A stretch of 64,000 bases of DNA from Nicotiana tabacum (Eukaryota > Streptophyta > Magnoliopsida > Solanales > Solanaceae), in the NCBI RefSeq assembly GCF_000715075.1, contig NC_134082.1, positions 195,351,948-195,415,947 of the forward strand. The letters are read 5' to 3'. The notes under the pieces were generated by a model that saw only the letters and a program-made list of their open reading frames with translations, did not search any database and had not been told where the DNA came from. This document shows, piece by piece, positions 35,801-46,156 of the stretch. Positions within the stretch are counted from its first letter, which is position 1; each line of letters starts with the position of its first letter. The position numbers and the translations under genes are program-made.

Positions 35801-36312
35801 TCCAGGGAAAATTCTTTTATGCTATTTAATTGGCAGTGAAGGAACAATTAGATACATACTAATTATCTAGTATGTATCTAGGTATACCACACACCCACAG
35901 GCACACATGTACGCCATCACTCTTTTTCAGACTTTGAGAAGGCGTCATCATTCTGCCTACACTTACCACATACATAAAAGAGTCGTTTCCCTGAAAGCAA
36001 AGCCACTCTACTCTTACTCCTTAACTAATTGTTAGAATTTATGATTGATTGGTTAGGAGTTATGGTTAAGACCCAATTAGGAAGAGCCTAGCAAGTACTC
36101 TTGAGAGATCTGCAGCTTATTGATTTCTGCTGCATCTTTTGTGTTTTCCAGCATCTTTCTTTTTTTCCTTGCCTATTGTGCAATAATATTGTGAAACACA
36201 TTTCAGGATGTGCAAGCATGTAATGAGGCACAAGTCATCGCCCCAAAAAACTGAAGATGGTTCAGGCTCGGATCCCAGAAGTAAAAGGGAGGATGTCATG
36301 GATGTTGATTAA
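21818..36312 (+). CDS. HSP70-16: Heat shock 70 kDa protein 16-like (Hsp110/SSE class), 9 coding exons
   Basis: Exons: 21818-22987, 24372-24584, 27121-27216, 27332-27400, 33214-33414, 33977-34123, 34219-34347, 34430-34560, 36207-36312. All junctions are GT-AG and all phases agree, giving 753 residues, close to the usual length of about 760. The N-terminal ATPase domain (about 1-385) shows phosphate loop [17 protein letters not shown] at 199-207 and GSGSRIPA at 339-346. Exons 2-3 encode the beta substrate domain and later exons the helical lid ([29 protein letters not shown]). The C-terminus ends MDVD and lacks the EEVD of canonical Hsp70. Members act as cytosolic or nuclear nucleotide-exchange factors and holdases for Hsp70; the subfamily is assigned by resemblance to Arabidopsis HSP70-16. 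It is convergent with the first MATE gene. Introns 2 and 4 are swollen by duplication and transposons but the coding sequence is unbroken. Confidence 0.93.
22988..24371 (+). other. HSP70-16 intron 1
   Basis: 1.4 kb, donor GTTTGT and acceptor TTTGCAG. It holds two related stretches around GAAAAATTCATTAGAC (about 23448 and 23566) and a T-rich, possibly truncated LINE scrap near 24010. Nothing coding. Confidence 0.6.
24593..25388. repeat. Perfect 398-bp tandem duplication in HSP70-16 intron 2
   Basis: Copy 1 is 24593-24990 and copy 2 is 24991-25388, both beginning TACTTTGTCCATACTAATAG and ending CATATTTCTG. By line-by-line reading they are identical. Copy 1 begins 8 nt inside the intron after the donor at 24585. 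Confidence 0.93.
25389..27120 (+). other. Rest of HSP70-16 intron 2
   Basis: The acceptor is CTTATGTCAG at 27120. It contains a segment (about 25520-25800) that read on the minus strand has a B-box-like GGTTCGAAACTC, possibly an old SINE, and a repeat at about 26275-26400 (GACCTTGGGTCTAACTCAATCC) that recalls a dispersed LTR-like Solanaceae family. Neither can be delimited. Confidence 0.4.
27248..27340. repeat. 59-bp-period duplication of the intron 3 acceptor
   Basis: TTACTGCATTTGTCATCCC..TTCACCTGATCAAA (from 27248) recurs as TTACTGCATTTTGTCATC..TTCAGCTGATCAAA (from 27307). The downstream copy holds the used CAG acceptor at 27331; the upstream copy reads CAC at the same place. Confidence 0.8.
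28430..28533 (+). mobile_element. Very short 5'-truncated L1-type LINE insertion
   Basis: About 70 bp resembling an L1 3' end (GTTTCAGTACAACCTATGTACTG, then AATACACACAAATGTTACC) followed by an A tract. It is bracketed by exact 11-bp direct repeats AAACAGATGAT at 28430-28440 and 28523-28533. In HSP70-16 intron 4. Confidence 0.78.
28955..29213. repeat. Old repeat interrupted by the solo-LTR-like block
   Basis: GGACCTAAATAGATAAACAAATAA and GGTTCACATAATTCAAC here have weaker counterparts after the block at 31426-31530 (GACCTAAATAAATAAATAG, GTCGCATAATTCAAAG). This suggests an older LTR-like repeat into or next to which the block inserted. Poorly delimited. Confidence 0.4.
29219..31413 (+). mobile_element. 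Solo-LTR-like block (2.2 kb, probable Ty3-type) in HSP70-16 intron 4
   Basis: It begins TGTCACGCCCCGAACCATGG and ends ATGGGGTGTTACA, with TG..CA ends. Flanks GTGAG (29214-29218) and TTGAG (31414-31418) match at 4 of 5. The interior has the features of long Solanaceae Ty3 LTRs: a repeated GGCCTCAGGCCCAA motif, a TA microsatellite, a GC-rich stretch with CCGCGGTCGCGG at 31075-31088, and GCATAACTTTTTGCACAGAG. No coding domain, PBS or second LTR is present, so recombination to a solo LTR is the simplest reading. Confidence 0.68.
29879..29917. repeat. (TA)n microsatellite inside the LTR-like block
   Basis: Uninterrupted TA dinucleotides ending in ATGTG. Confidence 0.95.
31978..32800 (-). mobile_element. 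5'-truncated RTE LINE with 16-bp target duplication, intron 4 of HSP70-16
   Basis: The body (about 32003-32755) is the same 3' region as the copy at 3067: (TTG)n tail on the minus strand (plus-strand ACAACAACA near 32011), the GGGGTCTGCGGAGGGTAATG block, and a fragment of the RT C-terminus. Exact 16-bp direct repeats AATACAATATGATTTT flank it at 31978-31993 and 32785-32800. The 5' junction carries extra bases with a palindrome. Inserted antisense to HSP70-16, it has no intact frame. Confidence 0.87.
32861..32892. repeat. (CA)n-(TA)n compound microsatellite
   Basis: CA dinucleotides followed by a short TA run in HSP70-16 intron 4. Confidence 0.9.
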
Positions 36313-36646
36313 GCTGCACGAGTAACAAATGTGGGAGCAGGCATGGCAAATGATTAATTGTGATTGAGGCTGAGTACGTCTCACCCACCAGAGGCTTATT
36401 GAGAGTTATCTCTGGTACTTAAAATTAAGTCATTCTCTATTTTGGGGAGCATTATTTTGTTGTCTATGCAAATTTTGTGTTCTTCATAATACGGATCCCC
36501 AAATCACCGTGTTACCTTAGTCGCCTCAAAATATAAATTGATTATATGCAGAGTTTCTGCTGCTTTTGTTGTTTTTAACCGCTCATATGAGGGAACACAC
36601 GCTGGATATGAGAAATATTTTGTACTTGGACATTAAGAAACAAACT

Positions 36647-36744
36647 AAAGATTTTTTTGTAAATGGTTGTGATTGTTCTCTGTCGTGAGTACTGCAAAGA
36701 TTTTTTTGTAAATGGTTGTGATTGTTCTCTGTCGTGAGTAGTGC
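36647..36744. repeat. 49-bp tandem duplication downstream of HSP70-16
   Basis: AAAGATTTTTTTGTAAATGG begins at 36647 and 36696. The second unit differs at one position near its end (GTACTGCA against GTAGTGCA). It lies 335 bp past the stop, in or just after the 3' UTR. Confidence 0.9.
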
Positions 36745-37170
36745 AATACTCTTCATATGCAATGTAGTTGCCTTTCTTATTCTATCTAGGTTTCTTACAC
36801 GAGTGTTAGAGCAAAACTGTAAGCATAGCCCGTTACTGCTTTCAGTGTTTTCATTTTTTTCCTGGTTAGACGCTCATGGAATCAATTTGATTGCACGTTG
36901 TTGGCCTAATTGCAGAATTGGAGTTCATTTTTGTAACACAATCAAACAAGAAATTGGCAGATACAGACAATGGTTTTGACATATTTGATATGATTAATTG
37001 ATGGAAATTGACCGAAGGTAATGATGAATGAAACTTTCTTTTGGCAGATGTGCCAGAATCATTGGTAATCTGAACTGTAGACCACTTCTTTGGCCTGGCA
37101 GGTTACTGCAAGAATTACTTGGCACCTCATCTCCTCGTTTTATTCTTAGTCCTAATGTTCTTCACCACCT

Positions 37171-40100
37171 TCATTCCTTGTTTAGAGGTTCTTTTACGTT
37201 TCCCCATTTGTCTAGACGTGTTCTAGCTTTCTCAACCTGGAAAAGAAAAAAAGAACCCCAAATTCAGTTACAAACTTACCACTTTCTTGTGCAATTTTGT
37301 AACTATTGACTGTAAGTTACCTCTTTATTCCAATCTGTACGGTATGTGAACCAAAGCAAAATGATGGTTTGCATCACAGTCCCTCCAATCATCCCAGTCC
37401 ATATTCCCTGCCATTAATCCAGTTAATATGTCACGCAAGCCAGGCTATGGACATACATATATTCATGTGTGTTTGTTTTAAAATTTGTATAATAATGGAA
37501 GGCTTCTACAATTATGAATTGTGTGTATTGGAAAACCTTAGCACCAAGGTCAAACCTGAATCCGAGAAGACATCCCACTGGAATTCCTACAGCATAATTA
37601 CACCCTACATTCACGTAGGCAACAAACGCCTGCCATCCACAGCCAACAGCAACACCTGAAAATATAGAAAATTCAACCTTTTAATGAAGTTGGACGATAC
37701 GGTTTTTATTACTAGTTTAATATAGTAACTTTTGTACGCTACTAAAATATGCTCAAGTCCACGGACTTGTCAAAGGAAAACATTAGTTGGTAGGGGATCA
37801 AGGACAGGTGCAAAATATTGAGGTACACGGTACACCTAACAATTCGATCTGCCTATGAAACAGTGAGGACGTAGATGAAATATTTTCTATACGCAAGATG
37901 GTGACTACGTTCGTTATGCAAGCCAAACAAACTGCAAATTTCCAAATGAAAACAAACTAGGATTAAAAAGGTTTGTATTAGAGGGGCATGATAAATTGAT
38001 AATCTTTCACCCCACTGCATTATTATGACAAGGAGATGGGTGGATAGAGGGCGAGAAGAAAATTTGAAAGTCATTTAGTAGTGCACGTCTACTAGACTAT
38101 CTCATCGCACTAAGTCCATATTATGGACCTCAACTTAAGAATATATTAAGACAACTTAGATGGCACCTTTCACATTCTTATCTCAAAGGGAGTACATGAG
38201 TCACTGTACTGAAACATGGATTCAACAAGGTCTGTGATATCACTTTTTTGTCAAGTCAAGTTGTCTACCTTATTTGTTGTGCTTATAGTGTCTTTTTCTC
38301 CTATTTGTCACTCTCCCAGAAAGTGATGACAAGCTTATTGAGCACTTAAGAACAAAAAACAAAAAAGTTCATTGGACCATTTAAGACCAAATTGGGTAAA
38401 AGATAACACTTATGAGAACTAAAACTTTTACCAACTTGAATACTAAATTCTTAATTAGGTCACGCAACTTAGTAAACGTTTAAAATAAGATTTAAAACTT
38501 ATCACTTTAATTTTATGTGTTCTTACATTTTGCACCTAATTACTTACTGTTTTCTACCAAACTTTAGTTACTCTATTCAAAAAGATGTATTCATTACCAT
38601 AGCACCAATTGAGATCCAAGCATTGCTCTACCATCCCCATGCAACATGTAATTAATATTGACATGGCATATCTGGTATAAAACAAGAAGAACCAGTGACT
38701 TAGAGAGTTTAAATTATTGTGTAACAGAATATTTAACGATAGATAACTACTCATGAATATTGAGATTAGTAACCTAAAGAGCAAGACATGTAATATGCTA
38801 TAATGGGTTAAATTATACTGATAACGAGAATTTTTTTTACAATGTCAGTGTATATAAATAAATCTTATAATTAATGAGATTAAGGACAAGACAAGTATTT
38901 TACCAGATAACACTGTGCTGAACACCACTGAGAATGAGGGTGACAGCTAAAAATGGACATAAATCAGATACTGCATTGGCCACAGTTTCACCCTCAGTGA
39001 ATGCATAGCTGATAACATTGCGCAAACACAGCACAATTATGGCTTCCACCACAGCTATGAGAAATGATATGAATGTCACCACAAACACTGAGAATGCTGC
39101 TGACTTTGGATGTGCTGCTCCTAATTCATTGCTCACCCTTACACTGATCAGTTTGCCAATTTTAACAACAATAAAGATGGAAGTCATTTGCTAAAATACC
39201 ACCTATTTTTAACCTAGAAAAGCAATATTACACAAAAAGATTGGTTCAAATATTAATCAAGAAAAAGAAAAATAGCCAAAAACTTACCTAGCAGCAGCAT
39301 TGAACACCATTGAAACCATGAACATCAGCCCATTCACTGACATGCTACAAAAATAAAACAAATATAGTCTTTAGCTCATTAGCAACACGCAGGTCACTTA
39401 AACAATGCAAGATAACAGAAGCGGATCCAAAATTTTAACAACAATACACATTTAGAGTACCACTACTAAATGTTGGCAAAGAAAAGTCACAATTGATTAA
39501 CAACTAATTAACCTTTTACTGGAGTGGAAGTTCTTGATCTTGCCACTATGATAACTAACTAGTCTTATGGGATCATGAACAGACATGCAGTTTTTGGTAG
39601 CATACAAATAAATAGAAGGTACAATTGAATCTCACCAAACAGAGATAGAATCTAAGGCAAGCTCAGGATTCTTGAGTAAACCAGCAAGCAACACTAGAAT
39701 CTGAAAATACCAATTCTCCAAACACAACATAACAGCTGAAGCAGCCGATAACTTCACAAATTGCCATAATCCACTAAAGGCCTCCCGTCGAAAACCTGTC
39801 CAAGTAGCTTTACACCTTTCACTTCTCAATATGTATATAAATTGAGCCACCACAACAATCCACCAAGAAAAACTCAGCACAAGTGATGCTTGTCCACAAA
39901 GTGTTTCCACTGCACTCCCCATTCCTAGCTGCAATCAATAAGGTAAAAGAAATAGTTTAGAAAATTTATACATGTGATCAATTAAGAAAGAAATTCAGAG
40001 ATAATAAAAGTACACCGCCATAAGGCCATAAGCAAATAATTGGATGTTTTGATCGCGGTTCCCAAGTTGTCCTGAAAATATCCGAGTGGATATGGACATA

Positions 40101-40282
40101 GCATTGTTGATCATGTATACAGCTACTGCAGGGGCTGCAAGTCGAAAAAGCAGCTGGAATTTGATCCAAGAGGCGGACCTAAGGCGTTGAAAGTAAGGTA
40201 ATTGGGAGTCGGAGAGCACCTCCTCAAGCTCGGAGCTTGCTCCATGAGCAGCCAACAGGGGCTGCTCAGCTTCAGACTCCAT
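37171..40282 (-). pseudogene. MATE (DETOXIFICATION 40-type) transporter, decayed, 7 exons
   Basis: Exons on the minus strand: 40282-40016, 39928-39636, 39344-39288, 39143-38904, 37655-37537, 37407-37321, 37236-37171. It resembles DTX40-type proton-coupled efflux carriers: [86 protein letters not shown]. Damage: about 10 codons are missing after SGQLGN in exon 1. Exon 2 lacks 339 nt (113 codons, several membrane helices) between CGQA and SLVLSFSWW. Exon 4 has one extra base near 38915 (240 nt against 239 in the sister gene), shifting the frame after LSGVQ. The exon 1 donor also lies one codon later than expected. Tnt1 is inserted immediately before the ATG at 40282-40280. It cannot make a normal 12-helix transporter. 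Exon layout matches the gene at 54031-57089, so they are tandem paralogues. Confidence 0.9.
37656..38903 (-). other. Intron 4 of the first MATE gene
   Basis: 1.25 kb, AT-rich, donor GTAAAA and acceptor TTTTCAG. No repeat or second gene recognised. Confidence 0.6.
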
Positions 40283-40287
40283 GATTT

Positions 40288-40926
40288 TGATGATGTCCAT
40301 CTCATTGAAGAAGTATTAGGCATGTGCCTAATAAGAGTTTTCTTTGGTTTGGTAGCCAACCTTGTTGACTTGGTTTGGTTGGTAGCCAACCTTGTTGAAT
40401 TAGTTTGGTTTGGTAGCCAACCTTGTTGAATTTCTTTGGTTTGGTAGCCAACTTTGTTGAATTGTGAAAAGTGTGTGCAAATTGTCAAATATTGTAGGCT
40501 TTAGAGGGTGAAGCTTTGGCTATAAAAGGAGAGCTTCAACTCTCATTTCTTCACACCAACAAAGAGAGAAAGAAAGAGTAAGGTTTCACAGACAAGGTAT
40601 AAGAAAATAGTCTGTGAGGAAAATAGAGAGAGAGCGATATTGTAGTGAGGTGGGAATATCAAAAGAGGGTTATTTCTTTTGAGTGTTGTAGTGGTCTTTG
40701 GAGTATTTACCTCCGACCTACAAAATTGTAAAATTCCTTACTATAGTGATATCAGTTGCTCCTCTCGGGGTCGTGGTTTTTTCCCTTATTCAGAAGGGTT
40801 TTCCACGTAAAAATTTTGGTGTCATTGTTACTCTTTTATTCTTGTTAATTACCGTATCTCGGTGCTACATTATTATTCCGCTTTATTACCGTGAATATTA
40901 TTTTGGTAAGGGGTTTATTCCCAACA
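40288..40926 (+). repeat. Tnt1 5' LTR
   Basis: 639 bp, TGATGATG to CCCAACA. It includes U3 boxes and a TATA box (TATAAAAGG at 40521). Confidence 0.95.
40315..40460 (+). promoter_or_regulatory. Tnt1 U3 regulatory boxes (BI palindrome, four BII repeats)
   Basis: The palindrome ATTAGGCATGTGCCTAAT at 40315-40332 fits the BI box. GGTAGCCAAC(C/T)TTGTTGA recurs at about 40351, 40381, 40412 and 40443 (30-31-bp period), matching BII boxes. In tobacco these U3 boxes are known to drive Tnt1 expression on wounding, pathogen elicitors and protoplasting. The same array recurs in the 3' LTR from 45069. Confidence 0.85.
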
Positions 40927-41008
40927 ACTGGTATCAGAGCACGGGTTCTGCTCGTTCACTGAAATACTATTCACTGTCGGTAGTACTATACTTGGTGAAA
41001 AAATAAAA

Positions 41009-44000
41009 ATGTCCGGAGTAAAGTACGAGGTAGCAAAATTCAACGGAGATAACGGTTTCTCAACATGGCAAAGAAGGATGAGAGATCTGCTCATCCAACA
41101 AGGATTACACAAGGTTCTAGATGTTGATTCCAAAAAGCCTGATACCATGAAAGCTGAGGATTGGGCTGACTTGGATGAAAGAGCTGCTAGTGCAATTAGG
41201 TTGCACTTATCAGATGATGTGGTAAATAACATCATTGATGAAGACACTGCACGAGGAATTTGGACAAGGTTGGAAAGCCTATACATGTCCAAAACGCTGA
41301 CAAATAAATTGTACCTGAAGAAGCAGTTATACGCCCTACACATGAGTGAAGGTACGAATTTTTTGTCACATTTAAATGTGTTTAACGGACTAATCACACA
41401 GCTTGCCAACCTCGGAGTGAAAATCGAGGAAGAAGATAAAGCCATCTTGCTATTGAACTCGTTGCCATCTTCGTACGATAACTTGGCAACAACCATCCTG
41501 CACGGTAAGACTACTATTGAGTTGAAAGATGTCACATCGGCTCTTCTACTCAATGAGAAGATGAGAAAGAAGCCTGAAAATCAAGGACAGGCTCTCATCA
41601 CAGAAGGTAGAGGCAGGAGTTATCAAAGGAGTTCGAACAACTATGGTAGATCCGGAGCTCGTGGGAAGTCAAAGAACCGATCCAAATCAAGAGTCAGAAA
41701 TTGCTACAACTGTAATCAACCAGGTCACTTCAAAAGAGATTGCCCAAATCCAAGGAAGGGCAAAGGTGAAACCAGTGGCCAGAAGAATGACGACAACACA
41801 GCCGCCATGGTGCAAAATAATGATAATGTTGTCCTCTTTATAAATGAGGAAGAGGAATGCATGCACCTGTCAGGTTCAGAGTCGGAATGGGTGGTTGACA
41901 CAGCGGCATCTCACCATGCCACACCGGTAAGAGACCTTTTTTTGCAGATATGTAGCAGGTGATTTCGGCACAGTGAAAATGGGTAACACAAGTTACTCAA
42001 AGATTGCGGGGATTGGTGACATTTGTATCAAGACAAATGTCGGATGCACATTGGTTCTAAAGGATGTGCGGCATGTACCTGATTTACGGATGAACTTGAT
42101 CTCGGGAATTGCTTTAGACCGAGATGGATATGAGAGCTATTTTGCAAATCAAAAGTGGAGACTCACTAAGGGATCATTGGTGATTGCAAAGGGAGTTGCT
42201 CGTGGCACGTTGTACAGGACAAATGCAGAAATATGCCAAGGTGAATTGAACGCGGCACAAGATGAGATTTCTGTAGATTTGTGGCACAAAAGAATGGGTC
42301 ATATGAGCGAGAAGGGATTGCAGATTCTTGCCAAGAAATCACTCATTTCTTATGCCAAAGGTACAACGGTAAAACCTTGTGACTACTGTTTATTTGGTAA
42401 GCAGCATAGAGTCTCATTTCAGACATCGTCTGAAAGAAAATTGAATATACTTGATTTAGTATATTCTGATGTTTGCGGCCCAATGGAAATTGAATCAATG
42501 GGCGGTAACAAATATTTTGTTACTTTTATTGATGATGCTTCACGAAAATTATGGGTTTATATTTTGAAAACCAAAGATCAGGTGTTTCAAGTTTTCCAGA
42601 AGTTTCATGCTCTAGTAGAAAGGGAGACGGGTCGAAAGCTAAAGCGTCTCCGAAGTGACAATGGAGGTGAGTACACTTCAAGGGAATTTGAAGAGTATTG
42701 TTCAAGTCATGGGATCAGACATGAAAAGACAGTTCCTGGAACCCCACAGCACAATGGCGTAGCCGAGAGGATGAACCGCACCATTGTGGAGAAGGTGAGA
42801 AGCATGCTCAGAATGGCTAAACTGCCTAAGTCATTCTGGGGTGAAGCAGTTCAGACAGCCTGTTACCTGATCAATAGGAGTCCATCAGTTCCGTTGGCGT
42901 TTGAAATCCCAGAGAGAGTCTGGACCAACAAGGAGGTGTCCTACTCGCATCTGAAGGTGTTCGGTTGCAGAGCTTTTGCACATGTACCAAAAGAGCAGAG
43001 AACAAAGCTGGATGATAAATCTATTCCCTGCATATTTATCGGATATGGAGATGAAGAGTTCGGGTACAGACTGTGGGATCCTGTAAAGATGAAGGTCATC
43101 AGAAGCAGAGATGTAGTCTTCCGAGAAAGTGAAGTTGGAACTGCTGCTGATATATTAGAAAAGGCGAAGAATGGTATAATTCCTAACTTTGTTACTATTC
43201 CTTCTACTTCTAACAATCCCACAAGTGCAGAAAGTACAACCGACGAGGTTGTCGAGCAGGTGGAGCAACCTGGTGAGGTTATTGAGCAGGGGGAGCAACT
43301 TGATGAAGGTGTCGAGGAAGTGGAGCACCCCACTCAGGGAGAAGGACAACCTCAACCTCTGAGGAGATCAGAGAGGCCAAGGGTAGAGTCACGCAGGTAC
43401 CCTTCCACAGAGTATGTCCTCATCAGTGATGAGGGGGAGCCAGAAAGTCTTAAGGAGGTGTTGTCCCATCCAGAAAAGAACCAGTGGATGAAAGCTATGC
43501 AAGAAGAGATGGAATCTCTCCAGAAAAATGGCACATACAAGCTGGTTGAACTTCCAAAGGGTAAAAGACCACTCAAATGCAAATGGGTCTTTAAACTCAA
43601 GAAAGATGGAGATGGCAAGCTGGTCAGATACAAAGCTCGATTGGTGGTTAAAGGCTTCGAACAGAAGAAAGGTATTGATTTTGACGAAATTTTCTCCCCC
43701 GTTGTTAAAATGACTTCTATTCGAACAATTTTGAGCTTAGCAGCTAGCCTAGATCTTGAAGTGGAGCAGTTGGATGTGAAAACTGCATTTCTTCATGGAG
43801 ATTTGGAAGAGGAGATTTATATGGAGCAACCAGAAGGATTTGAAGTAGCTGGAAAGAAACACATGGTGTGCAAATTGAATAAGAGTCTTTATGGATTGAA
43901 GCAGGCACCAAGGCAGTGGTACATGAAGTTTGATTCATTCATGAAAAGTCAAACATACCTAAAGACCTATTCTGATCCATGTGTATACTTCAAAAGATTT

Positions 44001-44996
44001 TCTGAGAATAACTTTATTATATTGTTGTTGTATGTGGATGACATGTTAATTGTAGGAAAAAACAAGGGGTTGATAGCAAAGTTGAAAGGAGATCTGTCCA
44101 AGTCATTTGATATGAAGGACTTGGGCCCAGCACAACAAATTCTAGGGATGAAGATAGTTCGAGAGAGAACAAGTAGAAAGTTGTGGCTATCTCAGGAGAA
44201 GTACATTGAACGTGTACTAGAACGCTTCAACATGAAGAATGCTAAGCCAGTCAGCACACCTCTTGCTGGTCATCTAAAGTTGAGTAAGAAGATGTGTCCT
44301 ACAACAGTGGAGGAGAAAGGGAACATGGCTAAAGTTCCTTATGCTTCAGCAGTCGGAAGCTTGATGTATGCAATGGTATGTACTAGACCTGATATTGCTC
44401 ACGCAGTTGGTGTTGTCAGCAGGTTTCTTGAAAATCCTGGAAAGGAACATTGGGAAGCAGTCAAGTGGATACTCAGGTACCTGAGAGGTACCACGGGAGA
44501 TTGTTTGTGCTTTGGAGGATCTGATCCAATCTTGAAGGGCTATACAGATGCTGATATGGCAGGTGACATTGACAACAGAAAATCTACTACTGGATATTTA
44601 TTTACATTTTCAGGGGGAGCTATATCATGGCAGTCTAAGTTGCAGAAGTGCGTTGCACTTTCAACAACTGAAGCAGAGTACATTGCCGCTACAGAAACTG
44701 GCAAGGAGATGATATGGCTCAAGCGATTCCTTCAAGAGCTTGGATTGCATCAGAAGGAGTATGTCGTCTATTGTGACAGTCAAAGTGCAATAGACCTTAG
44801 CAAGAACTCTATGTACCATGCAAGGACCAAACACATTGATGTGAGATATCATTGGATTCGAGAAATGGTAGATGATGAATCTCTAAAAGTCTTGAAGATT
44901 TCTACAAGTGAGAATCCCGCAGATATGCTGACCAAGGTGGTACCAAGGAACAAGTTCGAGCTATGCAAAGAACTTGTCGGCATGCACTCAAACTAG
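41009..44996 (+). pseudogene. Tnt1 gag-pol, single frameshift in a T run
   Basis: The frame from ATG 41009 (MSGVKYEV) carries gag, the CCHC knuckle CYNCNQPGHFKRDC (residues 232-245) and the protease motif VVDTAASHH (Asp297). It then leaves frame at a run of seven T (41937-41943) and stops at 41960-41962. Pol continues in the next frame to TAG 44994-44996: integrase (HKRMGHMSEKGL, CDYCLFGK, YSDVCGP, RSDNGGEY, HNGVAERMNRT), reverse transcriptase with YVDD at 44031-44042, and RNase H (LSTTEAEY, CDSQSAIDL). All catalytic motifs are present. Homopolymer sequencing error is a real alternative to a biological frameshift. Confidence 0.93.
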
Positions 44997-45041
44997 AAGA
45001 CAGTGCTACCTCCTCTAGATGAATGAGACTGGAGGGGAGAT

Positions 45042-45680
45042 TGATGATGTCCATCTCATTGAAGAAGTATTAGGCATGTGCCTAATAAGAGTTTTCTTTG
45101 GTTTGGTAGCCAACCTTGTTGACTTGGTTTGGTTGGTAGCCAACCTTGTTGAATTAGTTTGGTTTGGTAGCCAACCTTGTTGAATTTCTTTGGTTTGGTA
45201 GCCAACTTTGTTGAATTGTGAAAAGTGTGTGTAAATTGTCAAATATTGTAGGCTTTAGAGGGTGAAGCTTTGGCTATAAAAGGAGAGCTTCAACTCTCAT
45301 TTCTTCACACCAACAAAGAGAGAAAGAAAGAGTAAGGTTTCACAGACAAGGTATAAGAAAATAGTCTGTGAGGAAAATAGAGAGAGAGCGATATTGTAGT
45401 GAGGTGGGAATATCAAAAGAGGGTTATTTCTTTTGAGTGTTGTAGTGGTCTTTGGAGTATTTACCTCCGACCTACAAAGTTGTAAAATTCCTTACTATAG
45501 TGATATCAGTTGCTCCTCTCGGGGTCGTGGTTTTTTCCCTTATTCAGAAGGGTTTTCCACGTAAAAATTTTGGTGTCATTGTTACTCTTTTATTCTTGTT
45601 AATTACCGTATCTCGGTGCTACATTATTATTCCGCTTTATTACCGTGAATATTATTTTGGTAAGGGGTTTATTCCCAACA
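45042..45680 (+). repeat. Tnt1 3' LTR
   Basis: 639 bp, about 99.7% identical to the 5' LTR by eye, directly followed by the target duplication GATTT. Confidence 0.95.
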
Positions 45681-45685
45681 GATTT

Positions 45686-46156
45686 TGCCCATGCTAATGA
45701 GCATGTAGAATGAGAGTAAAGCAACTTAATAAATAATAGATGAGGTTGTCATCTTGAGGTTTTTATGTGAGATAGTGAATTGCGCAATTAATCCAATCTG
45801 AATTCAATCACATGGTTTACAATAACATCTCATACGGTCATTTGCGAAATCAAATATATATCATTAGGCTTAAGTTGATATAATCTTACGTAAAAATAAA
45901 GGTGTGAATCTACGTGTTAATTCAACTACACTCACTACGTCTGGAATACAACGTACGTAACTACACTCACTACGTCATTGTGATATATTTTTTTTAAAAA
46001 CAGTTTTCAACTATATGAACTCTTTATTCCCACATCTCTCATCAAACTTCGCCATATGAATTCCACAATGAAAAAAATAAATATCATAATGCCCGTGCGG
46101 TAGAAAATTCACCCCTCCCATTAATGAAGCTTCGATTGTTTGGTGTGTAATATTTT
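45686..46156. other. Former 5' flank of the first MATE gene
   Basis: Before the Tnt1 insertion this DNA adjoined the MATE start codon on the minus strand and should contain its leader and promoter. On that strand two more ATG codons (45704-45702 and 45692-45690) are in frame with the MATE ATG once one target copy and Tnt1 are discounted; an in-frame TAA lies further upstream. A short repeated AACTACACTCACTACGTC occurs near 45923 and 45960. Confidence 0.5.

Larger units (their letters stand above)
40288..45680 (+). mobile_element. Tnt1: Tnt1 retrotransposon (Ty1/Copia), almost intact
   Basis: 5393 bp with two 639-bp LTRs that differ by eye at only two positions (C/T near 40482/45236 and A/G near 40728/45482). 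A perfect 5-bp target duplication GATTT lies at 40283-40287 and 45681-45685. The PBS TGGTATCAGAGC is at 40929-40940 and the polypurine tract GGAGGGGAGA ends just before 45042. LTR sequence, U3 boxes and polyprotein agree with tobacco Tnt1 as I remember it. The only obvious lesion is a one-base frameshift in gag-pol. It stands with its 5' LTR against the start codon of the first MATE gene, in the opposite orientation. The LTR similarity means a recent insertion that may still be polymorphic. Confidence 0.96.

Noticed and set aside
40915..41553. 212-codon minus-strand frame opposite Tnt1 gag
   Set aside because: Shadow of the gag frame; composition is explained by the sense coding sequence.
42941..43333. 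130-codon minus-strand frame rich in Ser and Cys
   Set aside because: Antisense of the acidic GEQ/VEE-rich linker in Tnt1 pol.
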